From positions 85,777-149,776 of the forward strand of contig JBMSQB010000002.1 in assembly GCA_049423065.1 (NCBI GenBank): a DNA stretch of 64,000 bases. Direction: 5' to 3'. The notes below the pieces were generated by a model. The model saw only the letters and a program-made list of their open reading frames with translations, was not told the origin of the DNA and ran no database searches. The first letter of the stretch is position 1, and each line of letters opens with the position of its first letter. Both the position numbers and the translations under genes were made by a program. Source of the DNA: SYIM01 sp041182885 (GTDB taxonomy: Bacteria; Pseudomonadota; Gammaproteobacteria; Burkholderiales; Burkholderiaceae_E). Positions 1 to 7,437 of the stretch are shown here, in pieces.

Positions 1-825
1 TACACGGCGCTTTCCAAGCCGCTCTCGGGCGCGTTTCCGGTGTTCTTGCTGGCGTGGCTGCGCTTTGCGATTGCGGCGATCGTCATGATTCCGTGGCTGC
101 GGCGCGCCCCGGACGAGGTGCCGCCCTCGGCGCCGGTCTGGCGTACGCTTTTCATGCAGTCGTTGTTCGGAAACTTTCTGTTCTCGATCCTGATGCTGAG
201 CGGCGTCGCGCTGACCTCGGCGGCCGCAGCCGGTGTGGTGATGGCGGCACTGCCACCGCTCGTTGCGGTGTTCTCGTGGCTGTTCCTGCGCGAGCGCGCC
301 AGTGCACGCGTGTGGGCCGCAACGGCCCTCGCAGCAGCGGGTATCGCGTTGCTATCACTCGGGAGACCCGACGCGAACAGTTCGGCGAGCATCATCGGCA
401 ACCTGCTGATTCTTGGGGCGGCCGCCTGCGAAGCGGTATATGTGATCCTGGGCAAGCGCCTGACCGAAAGCCTCTCGCCCCGCCGAATTTCGGCATTGAT
501 CAATCTGATCGGGCTTGCACTGATGACGCCGCTCGGGCTGTGGCAGGCGCTTCACTTCGACTTCACGCAGATCAGCGCGCCAATCTGGGCGCTGCTTGTT
601 TTCTATTCGCTTTCGGCAAGCATGATCTCGACCTGGCTCTGGTTGTCGGGGCTCGAGCGCGTGCCGGCATCGCACAGTGGTGTGTTTACAGTGGCGCTGC
701 CGATTGCGGCCACTGCGGTCGCAGCCTCGGTGCTGGGCGAGACCATTGGCTTCAGCCAGCTTGCCGCACTCGGATGCGCACTTGCCGGCATTGCGCTGAT
801 CGCATGGCCAGGCGAGCGACGATAA
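1..825 (+). CDS. DMT/EamA-family permease, C-terminal part
   Basis: The frame is open from the first base of the window, so the start lies upstream and about 274 residues are visible. They are strongly hydrophobic, with about nine membrane segments and the two-repeat layout of EamA/DMT exporters. A loop reading FLRERASARVWAATALAAAG and a later GLERVPASHSGVF segment match the family's conserved loop positions. DMT permeases sit in the inner membrane and usually export amino acids or other metabolites; the substrate is not readable here. Its position just upstream of the glycine-cleavage genes makes amino-acid export possible, but a long gap separates them, so an operon link is not implied. Confidence 0.85.
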   Translation, partial: YTALSKPLSGAFPVFLLAWLRFAIAAIVMIPWLRRAPDEVPPSAPVWRTLFMQSLFGNFLFSILMLSGVALTSAAAAGVVMAALPPLVAVFSWLFLRERASARVWAATALAAAGIALLSLGRPDANSSASIIGNLLILGAAACEAVYVILGKRLTESLSPRRISALINLIGLALMTPLGLWQALHFDFTQISAPIWALLVFYSLSASMISTWLWLSGLERVPASHSGVFTVALPIAATAVAASVLGETIGFSQLAALGCALAGIALIAWPGERR

Positions 826-876
826 AGCGCACCACCGTTCGCCGGCCGCATGCATCCAGCGGATCGTGTTACACCG

Positions 877-950
877 CCCGCATCCCAGCCAGACACCCCG
901 CAGGAGCCCGCGCCCTGGAAACGCCAACCGAACTCCGCTACACCGGATCG
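877..950 (+). repeat. Decayed copy of the gcvH translation-start region
   Basis: This stretch aligns without gaps to bases 1383-1456, the region carrying the ribosome-binding site and first codons of gcvH. I count about 54 of 74 identical positions by hand, including CAGGAGCCC, TGGA.ACGCC and CCGCTACACCG. Read in the gcvH frame it gives LETPTELRYTGS against LDTPASLRYTDS. The frame then diverges, so it cannot make a lipoyl protein. It is best read as a duplicated remnant 506 bp upstream of the real gene. Confidence 0.6.
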
Positions 951-1012
951 GCGAACCCATTCGTGCGAACCTGCCGCTCGATGTTCGGCAGCATCGTCCG
1001 GTCGACACCCGG

Positions 1013-1066
1013 CTCGAGGCTCGGGAAATTCACCACCGCCGCGGACGGTCCGGACCACTTTGCCGT
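1013..1066 (-). pseudogene. Remnant of an FAD-linked oxidase gene with internal deletion
   Basis: Bases 1013-1045 match 8128-8160 at 31 of 33 positions, and bases 1046-1066 match 8283-8303 at 20 of 21. Both matched blocks lie inside the D-2-hydroxyacid dehydrogenase gene on the minus strand and occur in the same order and orientation, so the copy has lost about 122 bp between them. Only about 54 bp survive, with no usable reading frame. The high identity argues for a recent duplication or recombination with that gene rather than chance. Confidence 0.55.
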
Positions 1067-1116
1067 TTGACACATCCTGCACTTTTCGGCACGCTCAACT
1101 CCGCTTGATGACCCGT

Positions 1117-1372
1117 TGCGGGAGAGAGCGGTTCTGTGCTGAATGCAGCGTCAGTCTGCAATTGGCGCAGCACCGACGCCGAAGGTGTATCGCCCCGAAA
1201 ACTCTCAGGCAAAAGGACTGCTTCGGGTCAGGCACTCTGGAGAGAAACCGGCGCTGTTCGCAAAGGCGCAGCGATCCGGTTCGCCGAAGGAAACACGCGC
1301 AGCACATGGTCTGGGTCAACCTGCCCTCGGCCGGTATCTGCGCTGAATGTCTCAGGCAAACGGACAGAGGGG
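1117..1372 (+). promoter_or_regulatory. Tandem glycine riboswitch
   Basis: Two consecutive copies of the glycine-aptamer core are visible. The first runs from GGGAGAGAGCGG through ACGCCGAAGG and CTCTCAGGCAAAAGGAC to ACTCTGGAGAG, near 1245. The second continues through TTCGCCGAAGG and TGTCTCAGGCAAACGGACAG to the G-rich end. This is the classical cooperative or tandem arrangement found before glycine-cleavage genes. It lies directly upstream of gcvH, so it should raise gcvHPT expression when glycine is abundant. The aptamer boundaries are approximate because no covariance model could be run. Confidence 0.92.
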
Positions 1373-1415
1373 GCTCCCCCAACCCGCATCCCCCAGGGAT
1401 GCCCGTCAGGAGCCC
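1371..1415 (+). promoter_or_regulatory. Predicted riboswitch expression platform masking the gcvH RBS
   Basis: GGGCTCC (1371-1377), at the 3' edge of the second aptamer, is perfectly complementary to GGAGCCC (1409-1415), which contains the gcvH Shine-Dalgarno sequence. The enclosed segment folds into a 7-bp hairpin (1386-1392 with 1396-1402, 3-nt loop). No U-tract follows, so control looks translational. If glycine-bound aptamer II holds the G-run in its closing helix, the ribosome site is freed, giving an ON switch. The pairing is seen directly; the mechanism is inferred. Confidence 0.5.
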
Positions 1416-1420
1416 TTGCC

Positions 1421-1807
1421 TTGGACACGCCCGCCTCACTTCGCTACACCGACTCGCACGAATGGGTCCGCACCGACGCGGACGGCTGCGTCACGATCGG
1501 CATCACGGCCCATGCGCAGGATCAACTCGGTGAGCTTGTCTATGTCGAGTTGCCGGCGATCGGTCGCGGCCTCAACCGGGGCGAAGCCTTCGCGGTGGTG
1601 GAATCCACCAAGGCCGCTTCTGACGTCTACGCGCCCATTGATGGCGAAGTGGTCGAGGTGAACAGCGCGCTCGCCGATACGCCGCAAAGCGTCAACAGTT
1701 CGCCCTACGATGCGGGTTGGCTGATCCGGGTGCGGCCTGCCAACGCCTCGCAGATCGATTCCCTGCTCTCGGCCGAGGCCTATCTCGCTGGCCCCGGCGC
1801 GCCCTGA
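1421..1807 (+). CDS. gcvH: Glycine cleavage system H protein
   Basis: 128 residues, the normal length for GcvH. This small soluble protein carries the aminomethyl group on a lipoyl arm between the P, T and L proteins of the glycine cleavage complex. The N-terminus reads LRYTDSHEWVR, the family hallmark, and the lipoyl-lysine is K64 in VVESTKAASDVYAP. I chose the TTG at 1421 as start: it is in frame, has AGGAG 8 bp upstream, and gives the expected N-terminal length. No ATG or GTG fits. It is the first gene of a gcvH-gcvP-gcvT operon behind a glycine riboswitch, 14 bp before gcvP. Confidence 0.95.
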   Translation: MDTPASLRYTDSHEWVRTDADGCVTIGITAHAQDQLGELVYVELPAIGRGLNRGEAFAVVESTKAASDVYAPIDGEVVEVNSALADTPQSVNSSPYDAGWLIRVRPANASQIDSLLSAEAYLAGPGAP

Positions 1808-1821
1808 GCGGAGGGTAAGGA

Positions 1822-4746
1822 ATGAGCCTTCACGAAACCATCGGCCGCGGCCTCGCCTCGCTCACCGGCGACGACGCTTTCCATGCGCGCCATATCGGGC
1901 CGGCAGGCGAGGACGAACGCGCCATGCTGGAAGCGCTTGGCCTCACCACGCGTGACGCGCTGATCGACGCAACGGTGCCGGAATCCATTCGTCTCCGCAC
2001 CCCGCTTGCGCTGCCCGAGCCCGCATCGGACACCGCTGCGCTCGCCGAACTGCGCGCCATTGCCGCGCGCAACCAGGTGTGGCGGAGCTACATTGGCGCC
2101 GGCTATCACGGCACCCTCACGCCTGAACCCATCCGGCGAAACGTACTGGAAAATCCGGGCTGGTATACCGCCTATACCCCTTATCAGGCCGAGATTGCGC
2201 AGGGCCGGCTCGAGGCTCTCCTCAACTTTCAGCAGATGGTGATCGACCTCACCGGCCTGCCGATCGCCAATGCATCACTCCTCGATGAAGCGACCGCCGC
2301 CGCGGAAGCGATGGCAATTGCACGGCGAGGGTCGAAAGCCGCATCGAACCGCTATCTGGTCGATATCGGGACACACCCGCAGGTCGTCGCGGTGCTGCGC
2401 ACCCGCGCACGCTGGCTGGGCTGGGAGCTTGAACTGACCGACGCCTCCGTGCCCGGTGCCTGCGATCGCGAATTTTTCGGCGCCCATCTGCAGTTGCCCG
2501 ATACACGTGGGCGGCTTTGCGACTGGACACCGGTCATCGATACGCTTCATGCCCGGGGCGCGCTCGTGACCATCGGTTGCGACCCGCTTGCGAGCCTCGT
2601 GGTTCGCTCGCCCGGTTCGCTGGGCGCCGATATTGCAATCGGCTCGGCACAGCGCTTCGGTGTGCCGCTGGGTTATGGCGGACCGCACGCGGCATTCATG
2701 GCGGTTCGCGAATCACTCGTCCGGATGATGCCCGGCCGCATCATTGGCGTGTCGCACGATGCGGCTGGCAAACCCGCGTTGCGGATGGCGCTCCAGACAC
2801 GCGAACAACATATCCGGCGCGACAAGGCGACCAGCAATGTCTGCACCGCACAGGCCCTGCTTGCCAATATGGCGGGCTTCTATGCCGTCTGGCATGGGCC
2901 TCAGGGGCTGTTGCGAATTGCGCTTCGCGTGAACGCCATGGGGCGGTTGCTTGCGCAACTGGTGGCCCCCGCGGGGCTTCGCCCAGTCTACGATCACTGG
3001 TTCGATACGCTCACATTCGACGCTGGAACTGCGCACGCCGCAGCGCTTGCCCGCGCCCAGGCGCTTGCCATCAACCTGCGCGACCTTGCCGCGGAAGGTG
3101 CGCGAGGCCTCCTGGGCATCGCGCTCGATGAAACCGTCACGCTCGCCGATGTTGCTGATCTGGCCTATGTGCTCACCGGCGACCGGCCCCAGCCCGCTTT
3201 GCTGGATGCGCTTGCCGCCACCATCGAAATCGAGCCCGCAACCGTACCCGATTCGCTTCGCCGTCGCGACGCGGTCCTCACCCATCCGGTGTTCAGCCGT
3301 CATCACAGCGAAACCGAGTTTGTCCGCTATCTCAAGCGACTCGAGAACCGTGACCTGTCGCTCGTGCACGCCATGATTCCGCTTGGCTCCTGCACCATGA
3401 AGCTGAATGCCGCCGCGGAAATGGCGCCCGTCAGCTGGCCCGAGTTCGCCAATCTTCATCCCTTTGCGCCGCCCGGGCAGGCCGAGGGCTATCGGGTCAT
3501 GCTGTCGCAGCTGGGTCAATGGCTCTGCGCCATCACCGGATTTGCAGCAGTTTCGTTTCAGCCCAATTCCGGTGCGCAGGGCGAATACGCAGGCCTTCTC
3601 GCCATCCGCAACTGGCAGATCGCACGGGGCGAGCAGGCGCGCGATGTCTGTCTGATCCCTTCATCGGCGCACGGCACCAACCCCGCCACTGCGCAGATGA
3701 TGGGCCTGAAGATCGTGGTGGTCGCCTGCGATGCGCAGGGCAACATCGACGCCGCGGACCTGCGCGCGAAGATCGACGCACATCGCGAGAAACTGTGTGC
3801 GCTGATGGTCACCTATCCTTCCACACACGGCGTGTTCGAAGCGGCAATCCGCGACGTCTGTGGCTGGGTTCATGAGGCAGGCGGTCAGGTCTACATGGAC
3901 GGAGCAAACCTGAACGCGCAGGCCGGGCTCACCCAGCCCGCGCTCATCGGCGCCGATGTCTGTCACATGAATCTGCACAAGACCTTCTGCATCCCGCATG
4001 GCGGCGGCGGGCCGGGCATGGGTCCGATCGCGGTGGCGGCGCATCTTGCTCCGCATCTGCCCGAAGACCCGTTCACCGCGGGCGCCCGGTCGGTCAGTGC
4101 AGACCCATCGGCCGGCTCGGTGTCGGCAGCACCTTTTGGGAGCGCGCTCATCACCACCATCTCCTGGATGTACATCCGGATGATGGGCGCAGGCGGCATT
4201 CGCGCAGCCACCGAGGTCGCGATCCTGAATGCGAATTACATCGCCGCGCGGCTGTCACCCTGTTTCCCGGTGCTCTACACCGGTGAACACGGCCGGGTGG
4301 CACACGAATGCATCCTCGATCTGCGGCATCTGAAGGCGCAGTACGGCGTCACGGCAGAGGACGTTGCGAAGCGTCTGATGGACTACGGCTTTCATGCGCC
4401 CACGCTTTCGTTTCCGGTGGCGGACACGCTGATGATCGAACCCACCGAGTCCGAACCCAAGGCCGAGCTCGATCGCTTCTGCGAGGCCATGATTGCCATT
4501 CACGGCGAGTTGCAGGCAATCGCCTCGGGCGAGTTTGACCGACTGGACAACCCCCTCAAGCAGGCGCCGCACACCGCCACCGAACTGGCGGGTGAATGGA
4601 CCCACCCCTATTCGCGCGAGCGTGCGGCGTTTCCGCTTGAGTGGATCCGGGGCGCCAAGTTCTGGCCCTCGGTCAAGCGGATCGACAACGCGGCAGGCGA
4701 CCGGCAACTGGTCTGCAGTTGCCCGCCGCCTGGCGACTATCAGTGA
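1822..4746 (+). CDS. gcvP: Glycine dehydrogenase (decarboxylating), P protein
   Basis: 974 residues, the full length of the single-chain P protein. It decarboxylates glycine with pyridoxal phosphate and passes the aminomethyl group to the lipoyl arm of GcvH. The two homologous halves typical of the fused proteobacterial form are present. The PLP-binding lysine is K720 in MNLHKTFCIPHGGGG, and the glycine-rich loop follows directly. The N-terminal half carries the RHIGP and YHGT motifs. GGAGGGTAAGG lies just before the ATG. The gene is between gcvH and gcvT, touching the latter, so the three are likely co-transcribed under the riboswitch. Confidence 0.97.
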   Translation: MSLHETIGRGLASLTGDDAFHARHIGPAGEDERAMLEALGLTTRDALIDATVPESIRLRTPLALPEPASDTAALAELRAIAARNQVWRSYIGAGYHGTLTPEPIRRNVLENPGWYTAYTPYQAEIAQGRLEALLNFQQMVIDLTGLPIANASLLDEATAAAEAMAIARRGSKAASNRYLVDIGTHPQVVAVLRTRARWLGWELELTDASVPGACDREFFGAHLQLPDTRGRLCDWTPVIDTLHARGALVTIGCDPLASLVVRSPGSLGADIAIGSAQRFGVPLGYGGPHAAFMAVRESLVRMMPGRIIGVSHDAAGKPALRMALQTREQHIRRDKATSNVCTAQALLANMAGFYAVWHGPQGLLRIALRVNAMGRLLAQLVAPAGLRPVYDHWFDTLTFDAGTAHAAALARAQALAINLRDLAAEGARGLLGIALDETVTLADVADLAYVLTGDRPQPALLDALAATIEIEPATVPDSLRRRDAVLTHPVFSRHHSETEFVRYLKRLENRDLSLVHAMIPLGSCTMKLNAAAEMAPVSWPEFANLHPFAPPGQAEGYRVMLSQLGQWLCAITGFAAVSFQPNSGAQGEYAGLLAIRNWQIARGEQARDVCLIPSSAHGTNPATAQMMGLKIVVVACDAQGNIDAADLRAKIDAHREKLCALMVTYPSTHGVFEAAIRDVCGWVHEAGGQVYMDGANLNAQAGLTQPALIGADVCHMNLHKTFCIPHGGGGPGMGPIAVAAHLAPHLPEDPFTAGARSVSADPSAGSVSAAPFGSALITTISWMYIRMMGAGGIRAATEVAILNANYIAARLSPCFPVLYTGEHGRVAHECILDLRHLKAQYGVTAEDVAKRLMDYGFHAPTLSFPVADTLMIEPTESEPKAELDRFCEAMIAIHGELQAIASGEFDRLDNPLKQAPHTATELAGEWTHPYSRERAAFPLEWIRGAKFWPSVKRIDNAAGDRQLVCSCPPPGDYQ

Positions 4747-4757
4747 GCGGCTTCGTG

Positions 4758-5906
4758 ATGACGGACTCTGCTTCCTCCCAGATCCTTGAGCTGCCGCTCG
4801 GGGCGCTCCACCGGGAACTCGGCGCCCGCATGGGTCCGTTTGCCGGGTTTGCCATGCCGATCCAGTATCCGGCCGGACTCAAGGCCGAGCACCTCCACAC
4901 CCGGCACGCAGCGGGTCTGTTTGATGTCTCTCACATGGGGCAGCTGCGGCTGCGTGCCCATGACGGCTCGCTTGCCACGCTCACGCAGGCAATCGAGCGT
5001 GCGCTCCCGATCGACTGCGATGGCTGGCCCTCCGGGCAGCAACGCTATTCACTGCTGCTCAATGATCAGGGCGGAATCGAAGACGACCTGATGCTGGTGC
5101 TTCGACAGGATCCCGTCGAAGGTCCCGAGATCAGGATGGTGGTCAACGCCTCCAACCGCCGTGCAGACCTGGCGCGGCTCCGGGGGTTGTGCCCGGAGCT
5201 GCTGATCGAGGAGATCGACGCGGCACTGCTCGCGCTCCAGGGGCCGGCGGCGGAACGCGTGCTGGCAACACTCGACCCCCGTGCGGCGACGCCGGTCTTC
5301 ATGCAGGCCTGCGAGCTCACGCTCGATCGCGCCACCTGTTTTGCCACACGCTCGGGCTACACCGGCGAAGACGGCTACGAAATCTCGGTGCCGCTTGATG
5401 CAGCGCCCGGGGTGGCGCGGCGTCTGCTAGCCGACCCGGCGGTCCAGCCTGTGGGGCTGGGCGCTCGCGACACGCTGCGCCTGGAAGCGGGGCTTCCGCT
5501 GCACGGCAACGACATCTCGCCCTCGACCAGTCCGATCGAGGCCGGGCTCGCCTTTGCGATCGCGCGGGCGCGACGCGCAGGCGGCGCGAAAGCAGGCGGC
5601 TTTCCCGGGGCGGCGCGCGTGCTGGCCGAGCTCGCGCACGGGGCGCCACGGCAGCTGATCGGGCTCAGCTCAAGTGAGGGCATCCCGGTTCGTGCGCACG
5701 CGGCAGTGGTGGATGCTTCTGACCGCGTGGTGGGTGAAGTCACGAGCGGCACGATCTCGCCCACACTTGGCAAGGCGGTCATGCTCGCGCTCGTGGAACG
5801 CAAGGGCTTGGCGGCGGACGCTTTGCTTCGAGCGGTGGTGCGCGACAAGCGTCCCTTGCTGGAGCGGGTCACGCTACCGTTCGTCCCTAAACGGTATCGG
5901 CGCTAG
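4758..5906 (+). CDS. gcvT: Aminomethyltransferase, glycine cleavage T protein
   Basis: 382 residues from this ATG. GcvT moves the methylene from the aminomethyl-lipoyl arm of GcvH to tetrahydrofolate, releasing ammonia. Family motifs visible are FAGFAMPIQYPAG, FDVSHMGQ, a GYTGEDGYEI block and the GLGARDTLRLEAGLPLHGND substrate region. AGCGG lies upstream of the ATG at 4758; an in-frame GTG at 4743 overlapping the gcvP stop would add five residues. The gene order H-P-T differs from the common T-H-P order. The DLMLVLRQ loop and C-terminal half are intact, so the gene should be functional. Confidence 0.95.
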   Translation: MTDSASSQILELPLGALHRELGARMGPFAGFAMPIQYPAGLKAEHLHTRHAAGLFDVSHMGQLRLRAHDGSLATLTQAIERALPIDCDGWPSGQQRYSLLLNDQGGIEDDLMLVLRQDPVEGPEIRMVVNASNRRADLARLRGLCPELLIEEIDAALLALQGPAAERVLATLDPRAATPVFMQACELTLDRATCFATRSGYTGEDGYEISVPLDAAPGVARRLLADPAVQPVGLGARDTLRLEAGLPLHGNDISPSTSPIEAGLAFAIARARRAGGAKAGGFPGAARVLAELAHGAPRQLIGLSSSEGIPVRAHAAVVDASDRVVGEVTSGTISPTLGKAVMLALVERKGLAADALLRAVVRDKRPLLERVTLPFVPKRYRR

Positions 5907-6004
5907 CGCATCAAGCGCGATCTCGCGGGGGCTGGACGGTGGTTTCGTATCGCCTGCGCAGCTTCTTCATGGGGCTCGCCCATGGCGCCCATTCCGTACA
6001 CCGT

Positions 6005-6032
6005 TTGACTTAGCTAACGCGCCTAGTCTAGT
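6005..6032 (+). promoter_or_regulatory. Possible promoter of the first toxin-antitoxin module
   Basis: TTGACT is followed after 16 bp by TCTAGT, a -35/-10-like pair about 45 bp before the antitoxin start, in an otherwise non-coding 172-bp gap after gcvT. CTAGTCTAGTCT is a short direct repeat overlapping the -10 position. The match to consensus is only moderate. Confidence 0.3.
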
Positions 6033-6078
6033 CTTGCTCGACTCGATGCCTCAGGGCACTCTGCCAGGACTCCGTCCC

Positions 6079-6312
6079 ATGCCCACCACCGTGAACGTCC
6101 ACGAAGCCAAAACCCACTTGTCCCGGCTCCTCGAAAGGGTCGAGGCCGGCGAGGAAATCATCATCGCCCGGTCCGGTCAGCCCTGCGCGCGGCTTGTTCC
6201 GCTCGCCGACAACCCATCCGCGCGTCAACCCGGCCGCCTGCGTGGTCAGGTCTCGCCTGCCTTTTTCGACCCGCTGCCCGAAGCCGAGCTCGCTGCCTGG
6301 GAGCCCGAATAA
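6079..6312 (+). CDS. Phd/YefM-family antitoxin
   Basis: 77 residues. The N-terminus, TTVNVHEAKTHLSRLLERVE followed by AGEEIIIARSGQPCARLVPL, is the Phd/YefM DNA-binding fold used by type II antitoxins. The acidic, proline-rich tail (PAFFDPLPEAELAAWEPE) is the usual toxin-wrapping segment. The ATG at 6079 has CAGGA nine bases upstream; an in-frame ATG at 6046 is possible but less family-like. The gene ends 3 bp before a PIN-domain toxin. Such antitoxins neutralise the toxin and repress their own promoter. Confidence 0.88.
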   Translation: MPTTVNVHEAKTHLSRLLERVEAGEEIIIARSGQPCARLVPLADNPSARQPGRLRGQVSPAFFDPLPEAELAAWEPE

Positions 6313-6315
6313 CCC

Positions 6316-6699
6316 ATGCGCCTGCTGCTCGACACCCATGTGCTCGTCTGGTGGTGGACCAATGATCCGCGGCTGAGCCACGGCGCCCGGAAGGCGATCA
6401 GCCGCGAGTCCAACGACATTCTGGTCAGCGCGGCCAGCGCGTGGGAACTGGCCACCAAACAACGGCTCGGCAAACTGGGGCTGCCCGATGCAGTCGATCG
6501 CTTCGGTGAACTGTGCGCGGCCGACGGGTTCTCGCATCTGGCCGTCAGCTGGGCCCACGCACAGCAGGCCGGCGCCTACCGGCTGGCGCACCGCGACCCA
6601 TTCGACCGCCTGCTCGCCGCCCAAGCCGAGCTTGAACGGCTCACGCTCATCACCGCTGACCCTGCGCTCGCCGCATTTCCGGCCAAGCGCTTGTGGTGA
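6316..6699 (+). CDS. VapC-like PIN-domain ribonuclease toxin
   Basis: 127 residues. The N-terminus, MRLLLDTHVLVWWW, carries the first PIN catalytic aspartate. The central SAASAWELATKQ supplies the conserved glutamate, and HRDPFDRLLAAQA carries the distal acidic residues, so the metal site looks intact. PIN toxins of this COG3744-like type cleave RNA and block translation when the paired antitoxin is lost. The gene is directly behind its Phd/YefM antitoxin. The protein ends in a short LAAFPAKRLW tail, as is usual. Confidence 0.88.
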   Translation: MRLLLDTHVLVWWWTNDPRLSHGARKAISRESNDILVSAASAWELATKQRLGKLGLPDAVDRFGELCAADGFSHLAVSWAHAQQAGAYRLAHRDPFDRLLAAQAELERLTLITADPALAAFPAKRLW

Positions 6700-6720
6700 T
6701 TGACGCCCTGCATTAATAAA

Positions 6721-6742
6721 TATATCTTTTTGGTATATCTTT
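6721..6742 (+). promoter_or_regulatory. AT-rich direct repeat upstream of the second module
   Basis: TATATCTTT occurs twice at a 13-bp period inside the only AT-rich tract of this region, 20-40 bp before the VapB-like gene. It may hold the promoter and the antitoxin's own operator; this is inferred from position and composition only. Confidence 0.35.
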
Positions 6743-6761
6743 CCTCGTATCCGGAGTACCC

Positions 6762-7007
6762 GTGGAAACAGCCAAACTCTTCTGGTCAGGCCGTTCGCAA
6801 GCCGTGCGACTGCCCAAGGAATTCCGTATCGAGGGTACCGAGGTGCGCATCCGTCGCCAGGGTGCGGCCATCGTTCTTGAACCCATCCCGCCCGACTGGG
6901 CCTGGCTCGACGCGCTCGCCGGGCCGCTGGACGCCGACTTCCGGCAGGCGGCACTGGAACAACCCGCGCTCACCGACCGACCAGAGCTGGACCAGCTCTT
7001 CGAGTAG
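6762..7007 (+). CDS. VapB-like antitoxin, AbrB/SpoVT swapped-hairpin type
   Basis: 81 residues from a GTG start. The N-terminus, AKLFWSGRSQAVRLPKEFRI followed by EGTEVRIRRQG, is the AbrB/MazE-type DNA-binding beta-hairpin found in VapB antitoxins. The C-terminal half is acidic with the DADFRQAALEQP segment expected to bind the toxin. CGGAG lies upstream of the GTG. The neighbouring PIN gene starts 16 bp downstream. This antitoxin family differs from that of the preceding module, so the two modules are not a simple tandem duplication. Confidence 0.87.
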   Translation: METAKLFWSGRSQAVRLPKEFRIEGTEVRIRRQGAAIVLEPIPPDWAWLDALAGPLDADFRQAALEQPALTDRPELDQLFE

Positions 7008-7023
7008 CCTCGGGCCCGCAGCA

Positions 7024-7434
7024 ATGCGATATCTGCTCGACACCAACGCCGTCATCGCGCTTCTGAATGACCCCGCGGGCCGGGTGTCCCGGAAGCTTCG
7101 CTCACGTCCGCCAGCTGATGTGGGCATCAGCGTCGTGGTCATGCATGAACTGTATTTCGGAGCCTTCAAGAGCGCTCGGCGAGACCGCAATCTGGCCCTG
7201 GTCGATGCACTTCAGTTCGAGGTTCTCGAGCTTGACGCGGCCGACGCGCGTCACTCAGGCGAAATCCGCGCATGGCTCGCGGCCCGCGGGACGCCCATCG
7301 GTCCGTTTGACGTTCTGATCGCAGGCCAGGCCCGCGCTCGCGGGCTGACGCTGGTTTCGGAGAACCTGCGCGAATTCGCGCGCGTTCCTGGTCTGAAAAC
7401 CGAGGGCTGGGGAGACGCCCCCGCCCCCAGTTGA
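7024..7434 (+). CDS. VapC/FitB-type PIN-domain toxin
   Basis: 136 residues. MRYLLDTNAVIALLN carries the first catalytic aspartate, MHELYFGAFKS the glutamate, and PIGPFDVLIAGQA followed by LVSENLREFARVPGL the C-terminal acidic site of VapC/FitB ribonucleases. The ATG at 7024 gives the canonical N-terminus; a longer open frame runs upstream through the antitoxin but makes no sense there. It is the toxin partner of the VapB-like gene just upstream. The stop codon is only 3 bp from the convergent dehydrogenase gene. Confidence 0.9.
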   Translation: MRYLLDTNAVIALLNDPAGRVSRKLRSRPPADVGISVVVMHELYFGAFKSARRDRNLALVDALQFEVLELDAADARHSGEIRAWLAARGTPIGPFDVLIAGQARARGLTLVSENLREFARVPGLKTEGWGDAPAPS

Positions 7435-7437
7435 CCC

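Noticed and set aside
951..975. Apparent inverted match to the gcvH start (CCCATTCGTGCGA)
   Set aside because: About 18 of 21 bases match in reverse orientation, but the match is short and flanking similarity fades quickly, so chance cannot be excluded by hand.
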